From: Aquimarina sp. BL5
GTDB lineage: Bacteria; Bacteroidota; Bacteroidia; Flavobacteriales; Flavobacteriaceae
Direction: 5' to 3'
Assembly (NCBI RefSeq): GCF_003443675.1
Contig: NZ_CP031963.1
Location: 3,185,501 to 3,249,500, forward strand
Length of the DNA stretch: 64,000 bases
Under the pieces are notes generated by a model that was given only the letters and a program-made list of their open reading frames with translations, did not search any database and was not told the DNA's origin. The position numbers and the translations under genes are program-made. How positions within the stretch are numbered: position 1 is the stretch's first letter; each line of letters opens with the position of its first letter. Of this stretch, positions 17,282-25,632 are shown one piece after another.

Positions 17282-18166
17282 TTACTTAGTTGTTTTTTCT
17301 TCTATTGCTTTTTTTAAGCCTTGTTTATTTACTAGCTGTATTCCTAATCCCGGCCGCACATTTATCTCCATTATCTGCGGTCCTTTATTTTTATCAATTA
17401 CAATATCAATTCCTAGATAATCCAAAGGGAAGACTTTTGCTGTTGCAATAGATATTTCCAGAATTTCTTTCCAATATGGAATTGGAACATCTTTTATTAT
17501 AAAGTCACTGTCCGGATGGTGATCAAAATAATTTTTGCCATCATATACTTCTGTTAATGTTCCTTTGTCTAAATCTACTCCAATCCCAACTCCATTTTGA
17601 TGAAGATTCGCTTTACCATCCGATCTATCGGTTGGCATTCTTAGCATTCCCATTAAAGGAGTATTCTTAAGAGTTATAATTCTAAAATCAGGTACACCTT
17701 GTGGGTATATTTTATGAAAAAACGGATGTGGCTCTATACATTCTTCAATCAAAACTCTATCATGAGAACCAAGAGAAAAGAATCCCATTATGGTAGCGGC
17801 AATATGTTGAAATATCTGCCGTTCAGTAATTATTTTTCCACTGCTGATCCAATTACCTACTGCATCTTTCTTAATAATTTTTATTCCTCCACCCCCGCAA
17901 CCATTTGCCGGTTTTATTGCCATCGCGTCGTATTTCTTGCAAACCTCCCAAGCTTTTTTAATGTCGCTATTGTATTCTATTACGGCATATGTTTCTGCAC
18001 AAGGAATATTATATTGATGTAAAATTTCTTTTGTTAATACTTTATCATCAGCAAGAGGATAGTGCTTTTTAGCATTATTAGGATAGATTAACTTAATATT
18101 CCTTTCGTTCAAGCCAATTACGTTAGACTTTCTTCGTTTTTTTATTTTCAGAATTGTTGACAACAT
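17282..18166 (-). CDS. RimK-related ATP-grasp ligase (alpha-L-glutamate ligase-related)
   Basis: A 294-residue protein with ATP-grasp motifs. These are a Lys-containing strand with glycine loop (AIKPANGCGGGGIKII), VLIEECIEPHP and a C-terminal metal-binding strand, IMEINVRPGLGIQL. It matches the RimK-like family called alpha-L-glutamate ligase-related (TIGR02291), which by established genome context sits beside transglutaminase-fused 7TM proteins. The upstream gene here is exactly that. The family is thought to form peptide-like amide bonds using ATP; the substrate is unknown. It lies 81 bases after the 7TM gene and 20 before the barrel gene. Confidence 0.9.
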   Translation of the reverse strand: MLSTILKIKKRRKSNVIGLNERNIKLIYPNNAKKHYPLADDKVLTKEILHQYNIPCAETYAVIEYNSDIKKAWEVCKKYDAMAIKPANGCGGGGIKIIKKDAVGNWISSGKIITERQIFQHIAATIMGFFSLGSHDRVLIEECIEPHPFFHKIYPQGVPDFRIITLKNTPLMGMLRMPTDRSDGKANLHQNGVGIGVDLDKGTLTEVYDGKNYFDHHPDSDFIIKDVPIPYWKEILEISIATAKVFPLDYLGIDIVIDKNKGPQIMEINVRPGLGIQLVNKQGLKKAIEEKTTK

Positions 18167-18247
18167 AGTTTTTATATTTTTAAAATATTCAATTCTATCC
18201 TCATAGGATAAACCAAAAAGGTTGGGATACTGGTTACTATTGATCGA

Positions 18248-19816
18248 TTAACTAAATAGTGGTTTGAAACGATAAAACTCTACCCATCTAATACCTATAT
18301 ATCTTCCTAGAAGTATTGCAGAAGAAATAATCAGTAGTATAATCTCCGGGAAAATTATTAGGATCGATGGTAATGCTTTCCAGGATAGTAATCCAAAGCA
18401 GATTGTCGTAGCTAACAAGGTTTGAAATAGCTTATCGATCGCCATTTTATAACCGTCCTCGACAGTTGCTCTCGAAAAGCGTTCTGCAGCTATTGTAAGA
18501 ATAATAGTTGGAAAAAAGGTTAATGTTGTAAGCCAGGTTATCTTATACTTTAGTCCGATTGTCGTAGCTATAATCATTAACCCAACCATAATTGTCAAAG
18601 AAACTACTAGTTTAGGCGTATACAACAAGCCTATTTTATCAAAAGGATAAGAGATCAACCCCACTAATAAAATCAATCCAACAAATAGTATAATTCCCGA
18701 TATAAAACCAATATGTAGCATAGAAAATGCGATCAAAACAGGAAGAAAAATCCCGAATGTCTTTACTCCTACTACATTTCTTAAAAAAGCTACTAATAAA
18801 CCTCCTAAAGGTAATAACAGCAAAAGGTTTAATGATTTTTTTGGCATGATACCTCCTTCTACAAGTCCCCAAAGAGAAATCCCTGATAAGTTACGTATCT
18901 CTTCAGAATTCATCTTCAAGAAAGCAATATGATTTACTTCTTCTATTTGGTACGTATAATCAAACTGAATTCCAGGTGTATGGGTTATTAAGAATTCATC
19001 TCCCTGATAAATCTCTAAATAATTAGAAGGTATATATGCAAAGTGATTATTTAAGGTATCAAAAGGTATCCAAGTCTCATTAATCAGGACTTCTGCCCAG
19101 ACGTGAGATGTTCTTTTATTAGAGTTTTCTGCGATGATTCCTCCTTTTATTCTAGCAGGATATCCCAGATTTCTTGATAAAGCTACAAATAGTCTACTCT
19201 TTCCGTTGCAGGACGCCTTGTTTTGTCGGATTGTAGTTAATGCATCCGTTAATGTAATAATTGGTGCAGAAGGAATACCGGATACATAATCAAAAATATT
19301 TTTAATAACTTCTTTATCATTTTTGGTTTCCCGAACAAGCCGTTTGGCTAATTCACTTATGGATTCATCATCCGATTGAATATTCAGTGTTGGTTCTAAG
19401 TATTTTTTATACGCATCAGGTATTGTAATAAATGTTTTAGGAATAATATAGTTTTTATCTTTTCCCTCAAAAATGAATTCGTAGTTTACAGAATGATATT
19501 GATTCTTATTTGTAGTATTCCAAATCGCTCTTATATTTTCATTCTCTTCTTCTTTTTTCTTGAAATGCAAAGCACTATCTTTTTGGGTATTTCCCTCAGA
19601 AATTCTTTGTCTGAAATTATTTTTAGGAATAAATGTTTTTACAAATGTGTTTTTGTCGCCTGACTTAAAAAAATAAGTATAATTCACCTTATACACTTCA
19701 TCAGGATTAAAGTTATCATAGTTATTTATAATTGGTTTCAACTTAAATCCAATTGAGGTAATAGCTATAACAGTAATCAAGATAACCGTAATTCTAAGAT
19801 TTGTTTTGGAATTCAT
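18248..19816 (-). CDS. transglutaminase-like domain fused to seven transmembrane helices
   Basis: A 522-residue protein. A signal-anchor helix lies at about residues 8-28. A periplasmic transglutaminase-like domain (about 150-270) follows, then a seven-helix membrane domain (about 335-515). This matches PF14400/PF14402, described as inactive transglutaminase fused to 7TM. Here a Cys-His-Asp set is visible at the usual spacing: Cys203 in ASCNGKSRLF, His238 in TSHVWAEV and Asp253 in PFDTLNN. So catalysis cannot be excluded. It heads the operon with the ATP-grasp ligase and the barrel protein. A bipartite motif shared with the fecR operon lies 20 bases before its ATG. Confidence 0.92.
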   Translation of the reverse strand: MNSKTNLRITVILITVIAITSIGFKLKPIINNYDNFNPDEVYKVNYTYFFKSGDKNTFVKTFIPKNNFRQRISEGNTQKDSALHFKKKEEENENIRAIWNTTNKNQYHSVNYEFIFEGKDKNYIIPKTFITIPDAYKKYLEPTLNIQSDDESISELAKRLVRETKNDKEVIKNIFDYVSGIPSAPIITLTDALTTIRQNKASCNGKSRLFVALSRNLGYPARIKGGIIAENSNKRTSHVWAEVLINETWIPFDTLNNHFAYIPSNYLEIYQGDEFLITHTPGIQFDYTYQIEEVNHIAFLKMNSEEIRNLSGISLWGLVEGGIMPKKSLNLLLLLPLGGLLVAFLRNVVGVKTFGIFLPVLIAFSMLHIGFISGIILFVGLILLVGLISYPFDKIGLLYTPKLVVSLTIMVGLMIIATTIGLKYKITWLTTLTFFPTIILTIAAERFSRATVEDGYKMAIDKLFQTLLATTICFGLLSWKALPSILIIFPEIILLIISSAILLGRYIGIRWVEFYRFKPLFS

Positions 19817-19831
19817 AATGAGTTATTTTTG
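19801..19831 (+). promoter_or_regulatory. housekeeping promoter of the ECF sigma gene
   Basis: TTTG (19800-19803), 20 bases, TATTTTTG (19824-19831), an exact match to the Bacteroidota consensus. It overlaps the first codons of the divergent 7TM gene and gives a leader of roughly 55 bases for the sigma gene at 19891. Confidence 0.7.
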
Positions 19832-19835
19832 GCTG

Positions 19836-19865
19836 TATAACCGGACATAAGAAAAATACCCTACC
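19836..19865 (-). promoter_or_regulatory. predicted ECF-sigma promoter of the 7TM/ATP-grasp operon
   Basis: On the minus strand this reads GGTAGGGTATTT, nine bases, CCGGTTATA, ending 20 bases before the ATG of the 7TM gene. The same two blocks with the same nine-base spacer occur at 20408-20437 before fecR, in the same orientation relative to the downstream gene. Spacing fits the -35/-10 elements of an ECF sigma. An activator or repressor site is the alternative. Confidence 0.7.
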
Positions 19866-19890
19866 CTGGATTAAAAAAAATATTTCCCCT

Positions 19891-20403
19891 ATGAGTGTAT
19901 CTCCCAAATCCGTATGCGATCAGCCTGTATTCAATGAGTTGTTCAAAGCGCATTCCAGGACTATTAGAAATCATATTTATTACAAATGTGGAGATCCGGA
20001 TCAGGCAGAAGATATTATGCAAGAGGCTTTTATTCGATTATGGAATAATTGCAAAAAAATAATCTTAGAAAAAGCGAGGGCTTTTTTGTATAAAGCATCC
20101 ACAAATTTATTTCTCAATCAGGTCGAGCATCAAAAAGTACGATTAGCATACAGTAAGTTGTCCCATAGAGACAGAAACCATGAATCCCCTGATTTTATAT
20201 TAGAAGAAAAAGAGTTTATGATAAAGTTACAGAATGCAATAGCTGATCTTACCGAAGCACAACGAGAAGTATTTCTGTTAAATCGTATAGATAAAAAAAC
20301 ATACAATGAAATAGCTGAAATGCTAGGTATTTCGGTAAAAGCAGTAGAAAAAAGAATGCACAATGCGCTAAAGAAGTTAAGGAAAATCATAAAAAATATT
20401 TAA
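19891..20403 (+). CDS. FecI-like ECF RNA polymerase sigma factor
   Basis: A 170-residue sigma factor. Region 2 lies at about residues 15-75 (FNELFKAHSRTIRNHIYYKCG, then DQAEDIMQEAFIRLW). Region 4 lies at about 110-165, with the helix-turn-helix KTYNEIAEMLGISVKAVEKR. It is followed by fecR and a TonB receptor, the classic surface-signalling trio. It sits between two copies of the shared bipartite motif and has its own housekeeping promoter. I infer that it drives both flanking operons. Confidence 0.95.
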   Translation: MSVSPKSVCDQPVFNELFKAHSRTIRNHIYYKCGDPDQAEDIMQEAFIRLWNNCKKIILEKARAFLYKASTNLFLNQVEHQKVRLAYSKLSHRDRNHESPDFILEEKEFMIKLQNAIADLTEAQREVFLLNRIDKKTYNEIAEMLGISVKAVEKRMHNALKKLRKIIKNI

Positions 20404-20407
20404 ATAA

Positions 20408-20437
20408 GGTAGGGTATTTAGTATATCGCCGGTTATA
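20408..20437 (+). promoter_or_regulatory. predicted ECF-sigma promoter of fecR-TonB receptor
   Basis: GGTAGGGTATTT, nine bases, CCGGTTATA, starting four bases after the sigma stop and ending 46 bases before the fecR ATG. All 21 defined positions equal those of the motif before the 7TM operon, while the spacers differ (AGTATATCG versus TTCTTATGT). Conservation of blocks but not spacer is the pattern of a sigma-factor promoter. Confidence 0.7.
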
Positions 20438-20483
20438 TGGCAAATAGCAATCCTAATTATTCGAAAAAACAACTACAAATTAA

Positions 20484-21383
20484 ATGGCTGAGGACAAAAA
20501 TCCATATTTGGCAAAATGGTTGAACGATGATTTAACTCCTCAAGAGCTAGAACAGTTTAAAAAGTCGGAAGAATTTGATGACTACGATAAAATTGTAAAA
20601 GGTCTTGAATACTTTGACGCTCCTTCATTTGACGAAGAAGCATCTCTTGCTGTTACTTTACAAAAACTGCAGGATCAGAAAAAAGGAAAAGTCATTCGTT
20701 TGAAACCTTTTATTTATGCGATTTCAGCTGCTGCATCCATTTTACTTATTATTGGATTGTTTTTTAATAAAGTTAGCCATACAGTGGACCTAGGGACACA
20801 GCTTTCAGTTATATTACCTGATGGAAGTACTGCTGATCTTAATGCAGGCTCAACTTTAACCTACAATCGTTTCTTTTGGTCTCAAAACAGAGAAGTACAA
20901 CTAGACGGAGAAGCCTTGTTTAAAGTAGAAACAGGCAATAATTTCACGGTTATAACAGATTCCGGAAAAATAGAAGTGCTAGGAACTGTTTTTAATGTAA
21001 AATCGAGAAAAACCATTTTCGAAGTAGCCTGTTATGAAGGCAAAGTGAGTGTAGAAACTAATTCTAATCAACAACAAATAATTAAGAAAGGGGAAGCTGT
21101 TTCACTTAAAGACAACAAATTACATAAAACAAATATTTCTAGATCCGGACCATTATGGAAAAATGGAGAAAGCCTTTTTATAAGCATTCCTTTAAAAGAA
21201 GTTTTAGATGAATTAGAAAGGCAATATAACATCACTTTTATAAGAACCAATATTGATGAAAATAAGCTGTTTTCTGGAGGTTTCTTATATAACAATCTTG
21301 ATCTTGCTTTAGAATCTGTACTCGTTCCAATGAATATAGAGTATGTTATTAATGGTCTAAGTGTAAAGTTATCTTATAAATAG
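20484..21383 (+). CDS. FecR-type anti-sigma factor
   Basis: A 299-residue protein. The short cytoplasmic part (residues 1-75) should bind the sigma factor, and one membrane helix covers about 77-95. The periplasmic FecR domain follows (about 100-195; TQLSVILPDGSTADLNAGST). A C-terminal DUF4974-like domain (about 225-295) is similar to the STN fold and contacts the receptor. It passes a signal from the TonB receptor downstream to the FecI-like sigma upstream. Confidence 0.94.
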   Translation: MAEDKNPYLAKWLNDDLTPQELEQFKKSEEFDDYDKIVKGLEYFDAPSFDEEASLAVTLQKLQDQKKGKVIRLKPFIYAISAAASILLIIGLFFNKVSHTVDLGTQLSVILPDGSTADLNAGSTLTYNRFFWSQNREVQLDGEALFKVETGNNFTVITDSGKIEVLGTVFNVKSRKTIFEVACYEGKVSVETNSNQQQIIKKGEAVSLKDNKLHKTNISRSGPLWKNGESLFISIPLKEVLDELERQYNITFIRTNIDENKLFSGGFLYNNLDLALESVLVPMNIEYVINGLSVKLSYK

Positions 21384-21460
21384 TTTTGATAAGTGCCGAA
21401 CGCGACTGATACAAACCATAAAGAACATAAAATTTTAATGTTACCTGTTATTTTATTTTA

Positions 21461-24013
21461 ATGAAAAAAGCTGTTTTCCTACTATTCTTTTTAACCTATT
21501 CGATGCAGGCACAGGTAATGAAAAATTATAAAAAAGCGCCTTTGCATCAGGTACTTACCGAAATCGCTGAATCCTATGGATTAATTTTTTCTTTTAGTAA
21601 TGATGTAGTAAAAGACAAAGTGATAACACTTTCACTTAACAATACTTCTCTTGATGAGATTTTGGTAACTTTAAGAACTCTAACCAATCTTACTTATAAT
21701 AAAATATCTGACAGACAAGTAACCGTAAGCGCTCCTGATACAAAAACTTCTATATGTGGATATATTTTTGATGCCGATACTAATGGTCCACTATCCTATG
21801 CCTCTGTAGTAGTAAAAGAAACAAATGAAGGTGCTATTTCTGACGAAAACGGCTTTTTCCTTTTGGAAAAAATAGATAAGAATACTTCTATTACTATTCA
21901 GTATGTGGGATACACAGAAAAAACTGTTCCAGTAGCAACTTTCCAAAAATCAGTTTGTCAACGCATAAGACTTATAACAGAAAGCACTGCATTAGAAGAA
22001 GTACTTATCATAGAATATATTACTAAAGGGCTCGGGAAAAATATTGATGGATCTCTTGGTATTGTTAATGAAAATTTAGGAATTCTACCTGGTCAAATTG
22101 AGCCCGATATTTTTCAAAGTATGCAATTGATTCCTGGTATTAGTAGTCCTGATGAAACTGCAACAGGCATACAAATTAGAGGTGGTTCTCCTGATCAAAA
22201 CTTAATTCTTTGGGATCATATAAAAATGTATAATACAGGACATTTTTTTGGGCTCATTTCAGCTTTTAATCCATACGTTGTTTCTGATACAAAAATCTTT
22301 AAAGGAGGCGCCGATCCTAAATATGGAGATAGAGTATCTGGAGTAATCGATATTTCTAGTGATACAGAAGTGCCTGAAAAATTTAATGGTGGAATGGGGT
22401 TTAATGGCACACATGCTGATCTTTTCCTAAAAACACCTATCTCAAATAAAGTAGGACTAGTTATCTCTGGGAGAAGAGCATATACGGATTACTTAGAAAC
22501 TCCAACCTACTCTGCATATTTTGACAAAGTATTTCAAAATACTAAAATAACTGATGCATTAAATCCAATCGATCTAGAGGACGAAGATGAAATAGAAGAA
22601 GAAATATCGGATAACAACTTTTTTTTCTACGATACAAGTGTAAAATTAATTGCCGATATTTCTGAAAACGATAAAATTCTAGTAAGCGGAATATACACTA
22701 AAAATGATCTTGCTTTTGAAATAAATAACGAAGAAGATCTACTAACTGATGATCTTACTATACAAAATAAAGGGGCCAGTTTTTCTTGGATAGGCACAAA
22801 ACTAGATCGTCTTCATTATGGTATTAAGGGATACTACTCTAATTATGACTCTGATTATAGTTTTACCGAGCGAGAGGAGATGGTAATAGAGGAACAATCT
22901 ATTCGAAAAAACACTGTAGAAGATATTGGCTTTGACCTTGATCTGACATACGATATATACAAAAAACATTCAGTAACCATTGGTTATCAATTCTCTAACA
23001 ATAAGGTGTTTTATAATATTACTAGAGATGGTGAATTCGAAACTCCAATTAATGAAACGGATCTTGTAAAAAACAATGCAAACTCAATCTACGCCAATTA
23101 TAAATTTTCTTTTAAAAATAAGGGGTTAATCAATCTAGGGTTTCGAGCTTCTCATTATTCAGTGGTTGATCAGTTCTATACTGAACCAAGAATAAACATT
23201 GAGTATCCGATTACCAAAAACTTACGTGTAAAAGCTACTGGTGAGCTCAGATATCAACCCATAAGTCAATTGGTAGAATTCGAAGATACTCAGCTCCGGT
23301 TAGAAAACAGCTTATGGATCCACTCTAATAATGAAGAAATTCCATTATTAAAAAGCGCACAGTTTTCTGGTGGATTATTGTTCTCTAAAAATGATTGGAA
23401 TTTTGAGATAGATGGATACTACAAAAATATTAATGGTCTAACCTCGCTTACTAATGGATTTAACAATATAAATAATGAATTTTCCACAGGTGAAAGTGAT
23501 ATCATGGGTTTAGATGTATTACTAAAGAAACGATTCAAAAATTTAAGAACCTGGATTGGATATACTTTTAATGATATCGACTATACGTTTCCTGAACTAC
23601 AAGAGTCATCATTTCCAGGAAATAATGATATCACGCATAGTTTTAGATTTTCTAGTACGTTAGAAATTAAAAATTGGGAGTTCTCTTTAGGTTGGATCTG
23701 GAGATCAGGTGCTCCTTTTACAGATGCTGATCTTCTCAATGAAGATATAGAGTTTAGCACTCCTAATTCCAGAAATTTACCTGAATATCATCGTTTAGAT
23801 GCCTCATTGATTTATCATTTTGATATTAATAAAAATAAAAAATGGAGAGGTCAAATCGGTGTCTCTTTACTCAATGTTTATGATCGACAAGTACCTATTT
23901 CAATACGTTATCAAGCAGATGAAAATGCTGATACAGAAAATGTGGAACTGGATGTAATCCGACAACAATCCTTAGGAATTACACCGAATATAACATTAAG
24001 GGTATATTTCTAA
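21461..24013 (+). CDS. TonB-dependent receptor with STN signalling domain
   Basis: An 850-residue outer-membrane receptor. Signal peptide 1-17, then an STN domain (about 20-88) for contact with FecR. A CarboxypepD_reg-like domain (about 97-180; ICGYIFDADTNGPLSYASVV) precedes a plug (about 200-310; GIQIRGGSPDQNLILWD) and a 22-strand-type barrel to the C-terminal RVYF. It lies 77 bases after fecR. There is no SusD partner, so it resembles transducing receptors for a small ligand rather than a glycan-uptake SusC. Ligand unknown. Confidence 0.94.
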   Translation: MKKAVFLLFFLTYSMQAQVMKNYKKAPLHQVLTEIAESYGLIFSFSNDVVKDKVITLSLNNTSLDEILVTLRTLTNLTYNKISDRQVTVSAPDTKTSICGYIFDADTNGPLSYASVVVKETNEGAISDENGFFLLEKIDKNTSITIQYVGYTEKTVPVATFQKSVCQRIRLITESTALEEVLIIEYITKGLGKNIDGSLGIVNENLGILPGQIEPDIFQSMQLIPGISSPDETATGIQIRGGSPDQNLILWDHIKMYNTGHFFGLISAFNPYVVSDTKIFKGGADPKYGDRVSGVIDISSDTEVPEKFNGGMGFNGTHADLFLKTPISNKVGLVISGRRAYTDYLETPTYSAYFDKVFQNTKITDALNPIDLEDEDEIEEEISDNNFFFYDTSVKLIADISENDKILVSGIYTKNDLAFEINNEEDLLTDDLTIQNKGASFSWIGTKLDRLHYGIKGYYSNYDSDYSFTEREEMVIEEQSIRKNTVEDIGFDLDLTYDIYKKHSVTIGYQFSNNKVFYNITRDGEFETPINETDLVKNNANSIYANYKFSFKNKGLINLGFRASHYSVVDQFYTEPRINIEYPITKNLRVKATGELRYQPISQLVEFEDTQLRLENSLWIHSNNEEIPLLKSAQFSGGLLFSKNDWNFEIDGYYKNINGLTSLTNGFNNINNEFSTGESDIMGLDVLLKKRFKNLRTWIGYTFNDIDYTFPELQESSFPGNNDITHSFRFSSTLEIKNWEFSLGWIWRSGAPFTDADLLNEDIEFSTPNSRNLPEYHRLDASLIYHFDINKNKKWRGQIGVSLLNVYDRQVPISIRYQADENADTENVELDVIRQQSLGITPNITLRVYF

Positions 24014-24099
24014 ATCTGTCAATTAATTATTGGAGGCTATTTTCTAGATACTGCAAAATTTTGATTTAAAACATTATATTAGTCCAAACAAAATTATCA

Positions 24100-24612
24100 A
24101 TGAATTACATAGATATCATTTTAGGCATATTGTTACTATGGGGATTAATCAAAGGGTTTAGCAAAGGTTTATTCGTTTCGCTAGCTTCTTTAGTTGCTTT
24201 GGTTGCTGGAATTTATATCGCTGTGCATTTTTCTCACCTTGTAGGAGGGTATATAGAGCAATATGTTGATTGGGGAGATGGAGCTATGAAACTTACTGCT
24301 TTCGCTATCACATTTATTGTTGTGGTAATCCTGATTTCTCTTGCCGGAAAATTATTGACTAAGATTGCAGATTTTGCCTCTTTAGGAATTCTTAATAAGC
24401 TTCTGGGAGCAGCTTTTGGAGTATTAAAATTTGCATTTATAGCCAGTGTCGTTATCATATTTGTAGATGCTGGAAATAGATCTCTAAATATAATTAAGCA
24501 AGAAACATTGGATTCGTCTATACTTTATTCTCCCGTAAAAAAGTTAGCACCAATGGTACTACCGAATATTTTAAAAAGTGAACGAAGCGATAATTCTGAC
24601 ACAACAGTTTAA
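24100..24612 (+). CDS. CvpA family membrane protein
   Basis: A 170-residue protein with four hydrophobic helices (about 2-20, 25-45, 65-85, 100-125) and the CvpA start MNYIDIILGILLLWGLIKGFSKG. CvpA proteins are linked to envelope stress tolerance and colicin V export in Gammaproteobacteria; the biochemical role is unsettled. It is 86 bases after the receptor gene and may be separately expressed. Confidence 0.88.
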   Translation: MNYIDIILGILLLWGLIKGFSKGLFVSLASLVALVAGIYIAVHFSHLVGGYIEQYVDWGDGAMKLTAFAITFIVVVILISLAGKLLTKIADFASLGILNKLLGAAFGVLKFAFIASVVIIFVDAGNRSLNIIKQETLDSSILYSPVKKLAPMVLPNILKSERSDNSDTTV

Positions 24613-24919
24613 CCGTTTTTTGTCATCCAGAAACTATTTATCTCCAAGCTCATTTACATACTTTAAACAACTTGTAAAGTCATAAAAAATACTCGTTTCG
24701 GAAATAAAATAAGGTATGATGTCAATATGCTCCATCATGTATCTTGTTTGTTTTCAATAAGATATTGATATTCTTCTTTTTAATACCTAAAAGCACCTCT
24801 TGCATAGCATATAGTCCTGTTCAATTTATATATAGCACTCATCCTAATCTCATAACGACAACAGATGCGGTTTCTAGTTTTATACTGAACAATGATAACA
24901 AAACTATTAGAACCAAAGT
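24613..24919. other. gene-free stretch after cvpA
   Basis: AT-rich, with no convincing coding region or repeat. A 64-codon frame from 24744 lacks an ATG start, a ribosome site and protein-like composition. It ends in the terminator at 24920. Confidence 0.5.
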
Positions 24920-24956
24920 AAAAAGGCCTAAATCATAATGAATCAGGCCTTTTTTA
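24920..24956. terminator. bidirectional terminator
   Basis: AAAAAGGCCT pairs with AGGCCTTTTT across a 15-base loop. It serves convergent cvpA and carbonic anhydrase. Confidence 0.8.
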
Positions 24957-24999
24957 AAAATTGTCAACCTATTTTAGGCAGACTCAAGTTTTAGCATTT

Positions 25000-25632
25000 C
25001 TAGCCTTCGAAAAAGGCTACACTACCGTCGTTAATATCATACATACCGCCTATAATGAGTATTTCTTTATTGTCTTCCATTTCTTTTAGCACACCACTCT
25101 CTTTACGAATATTATCGATTGTCATATGTACATTTTTAACAGCTACTTCATTAACAAACTCGATATTCTTAGAATTTCTTAAGGATTCATCTGATGGCTC
25201 ACTTACTGCTGCTACTGCTGGCTTTATTTTACTTAATAAAGCGGTAAGGTTTCCTAGTTTTGCATCATCACATGCTCCTTTTACAGCTCCACAAGCAGTA
25301 TGGCCTAAAACCAATACTAATTTAGTTCCTGCTAGTTTGCAAGCAAACTCCATACTCCCCAGGATATCTTCATTCACAAAATTACCCGCTACTCTCGCAC
25401 TAAAAATATCTCCTATACCTTGATCAAAAATTAATTCTGAAGATACTCTAGAATCAATACAACTTAAAATTGTTGCAAACGGAAACTGACCACTTTTAGT
25501 GTCTTTTACCTGATCCAAAAGATCACGATCAGCCATATGCTTCTTCTGGAATCTTTGGTTTCCTTCTTTCAACAATTGTAGTGCTATTTGAGGAGTAATC
25601 GCCGCTTGTGTTTCTTTAGTATGTGCTTTCAT
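25000..25632 (-). CDS. beta-class carbonic anhydrase
   Basis: A 210-residue enzyme interconverting CO2 and bicarbonate. Zinc ligands and partners are visible: Cys58, Asp60 and Arg62 in SCIDSR, and His111 and Cys114 in GHTACG. Its ATG overlaps the stop of the SulP gene by one base, so the two are translationally coupled. Coupling to a SulP transporter points to bicarbonate supply or pH control. Confidence 0.95.
   Translation of the reverse strand: MKAHTKETQAAITPQIALQLLKEGNQRFQKKHMADRDLLDQVKDTKSGQFPFATILSCIDSRVSSELIFDQGIGDIFSARVAGNFVNEDILGSMEFACKLAGTKLVLVLGHTACGAVKGACDDAKLGNLTALLSKIKPAVAAVSEPSDESLRNSKNIEFVNEVAVKNVHMTIDNIRKESGVLKEMEDNKEILIIGGMYDINDGSVAFFEG

Noticed and set aside
21461..24013. 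TonB receptor as a glycan-uptake SusC
   Set aside because: It has an STN domain and FecI/FecR genes before it and no SusD gene after it, so it fits a signalling receptor instead.
24744..24938. 64-codon frame after cvpA
   Set aside because: No ATG, no ribosome site, non-protein-like composition; ends in a terminator hairpin.
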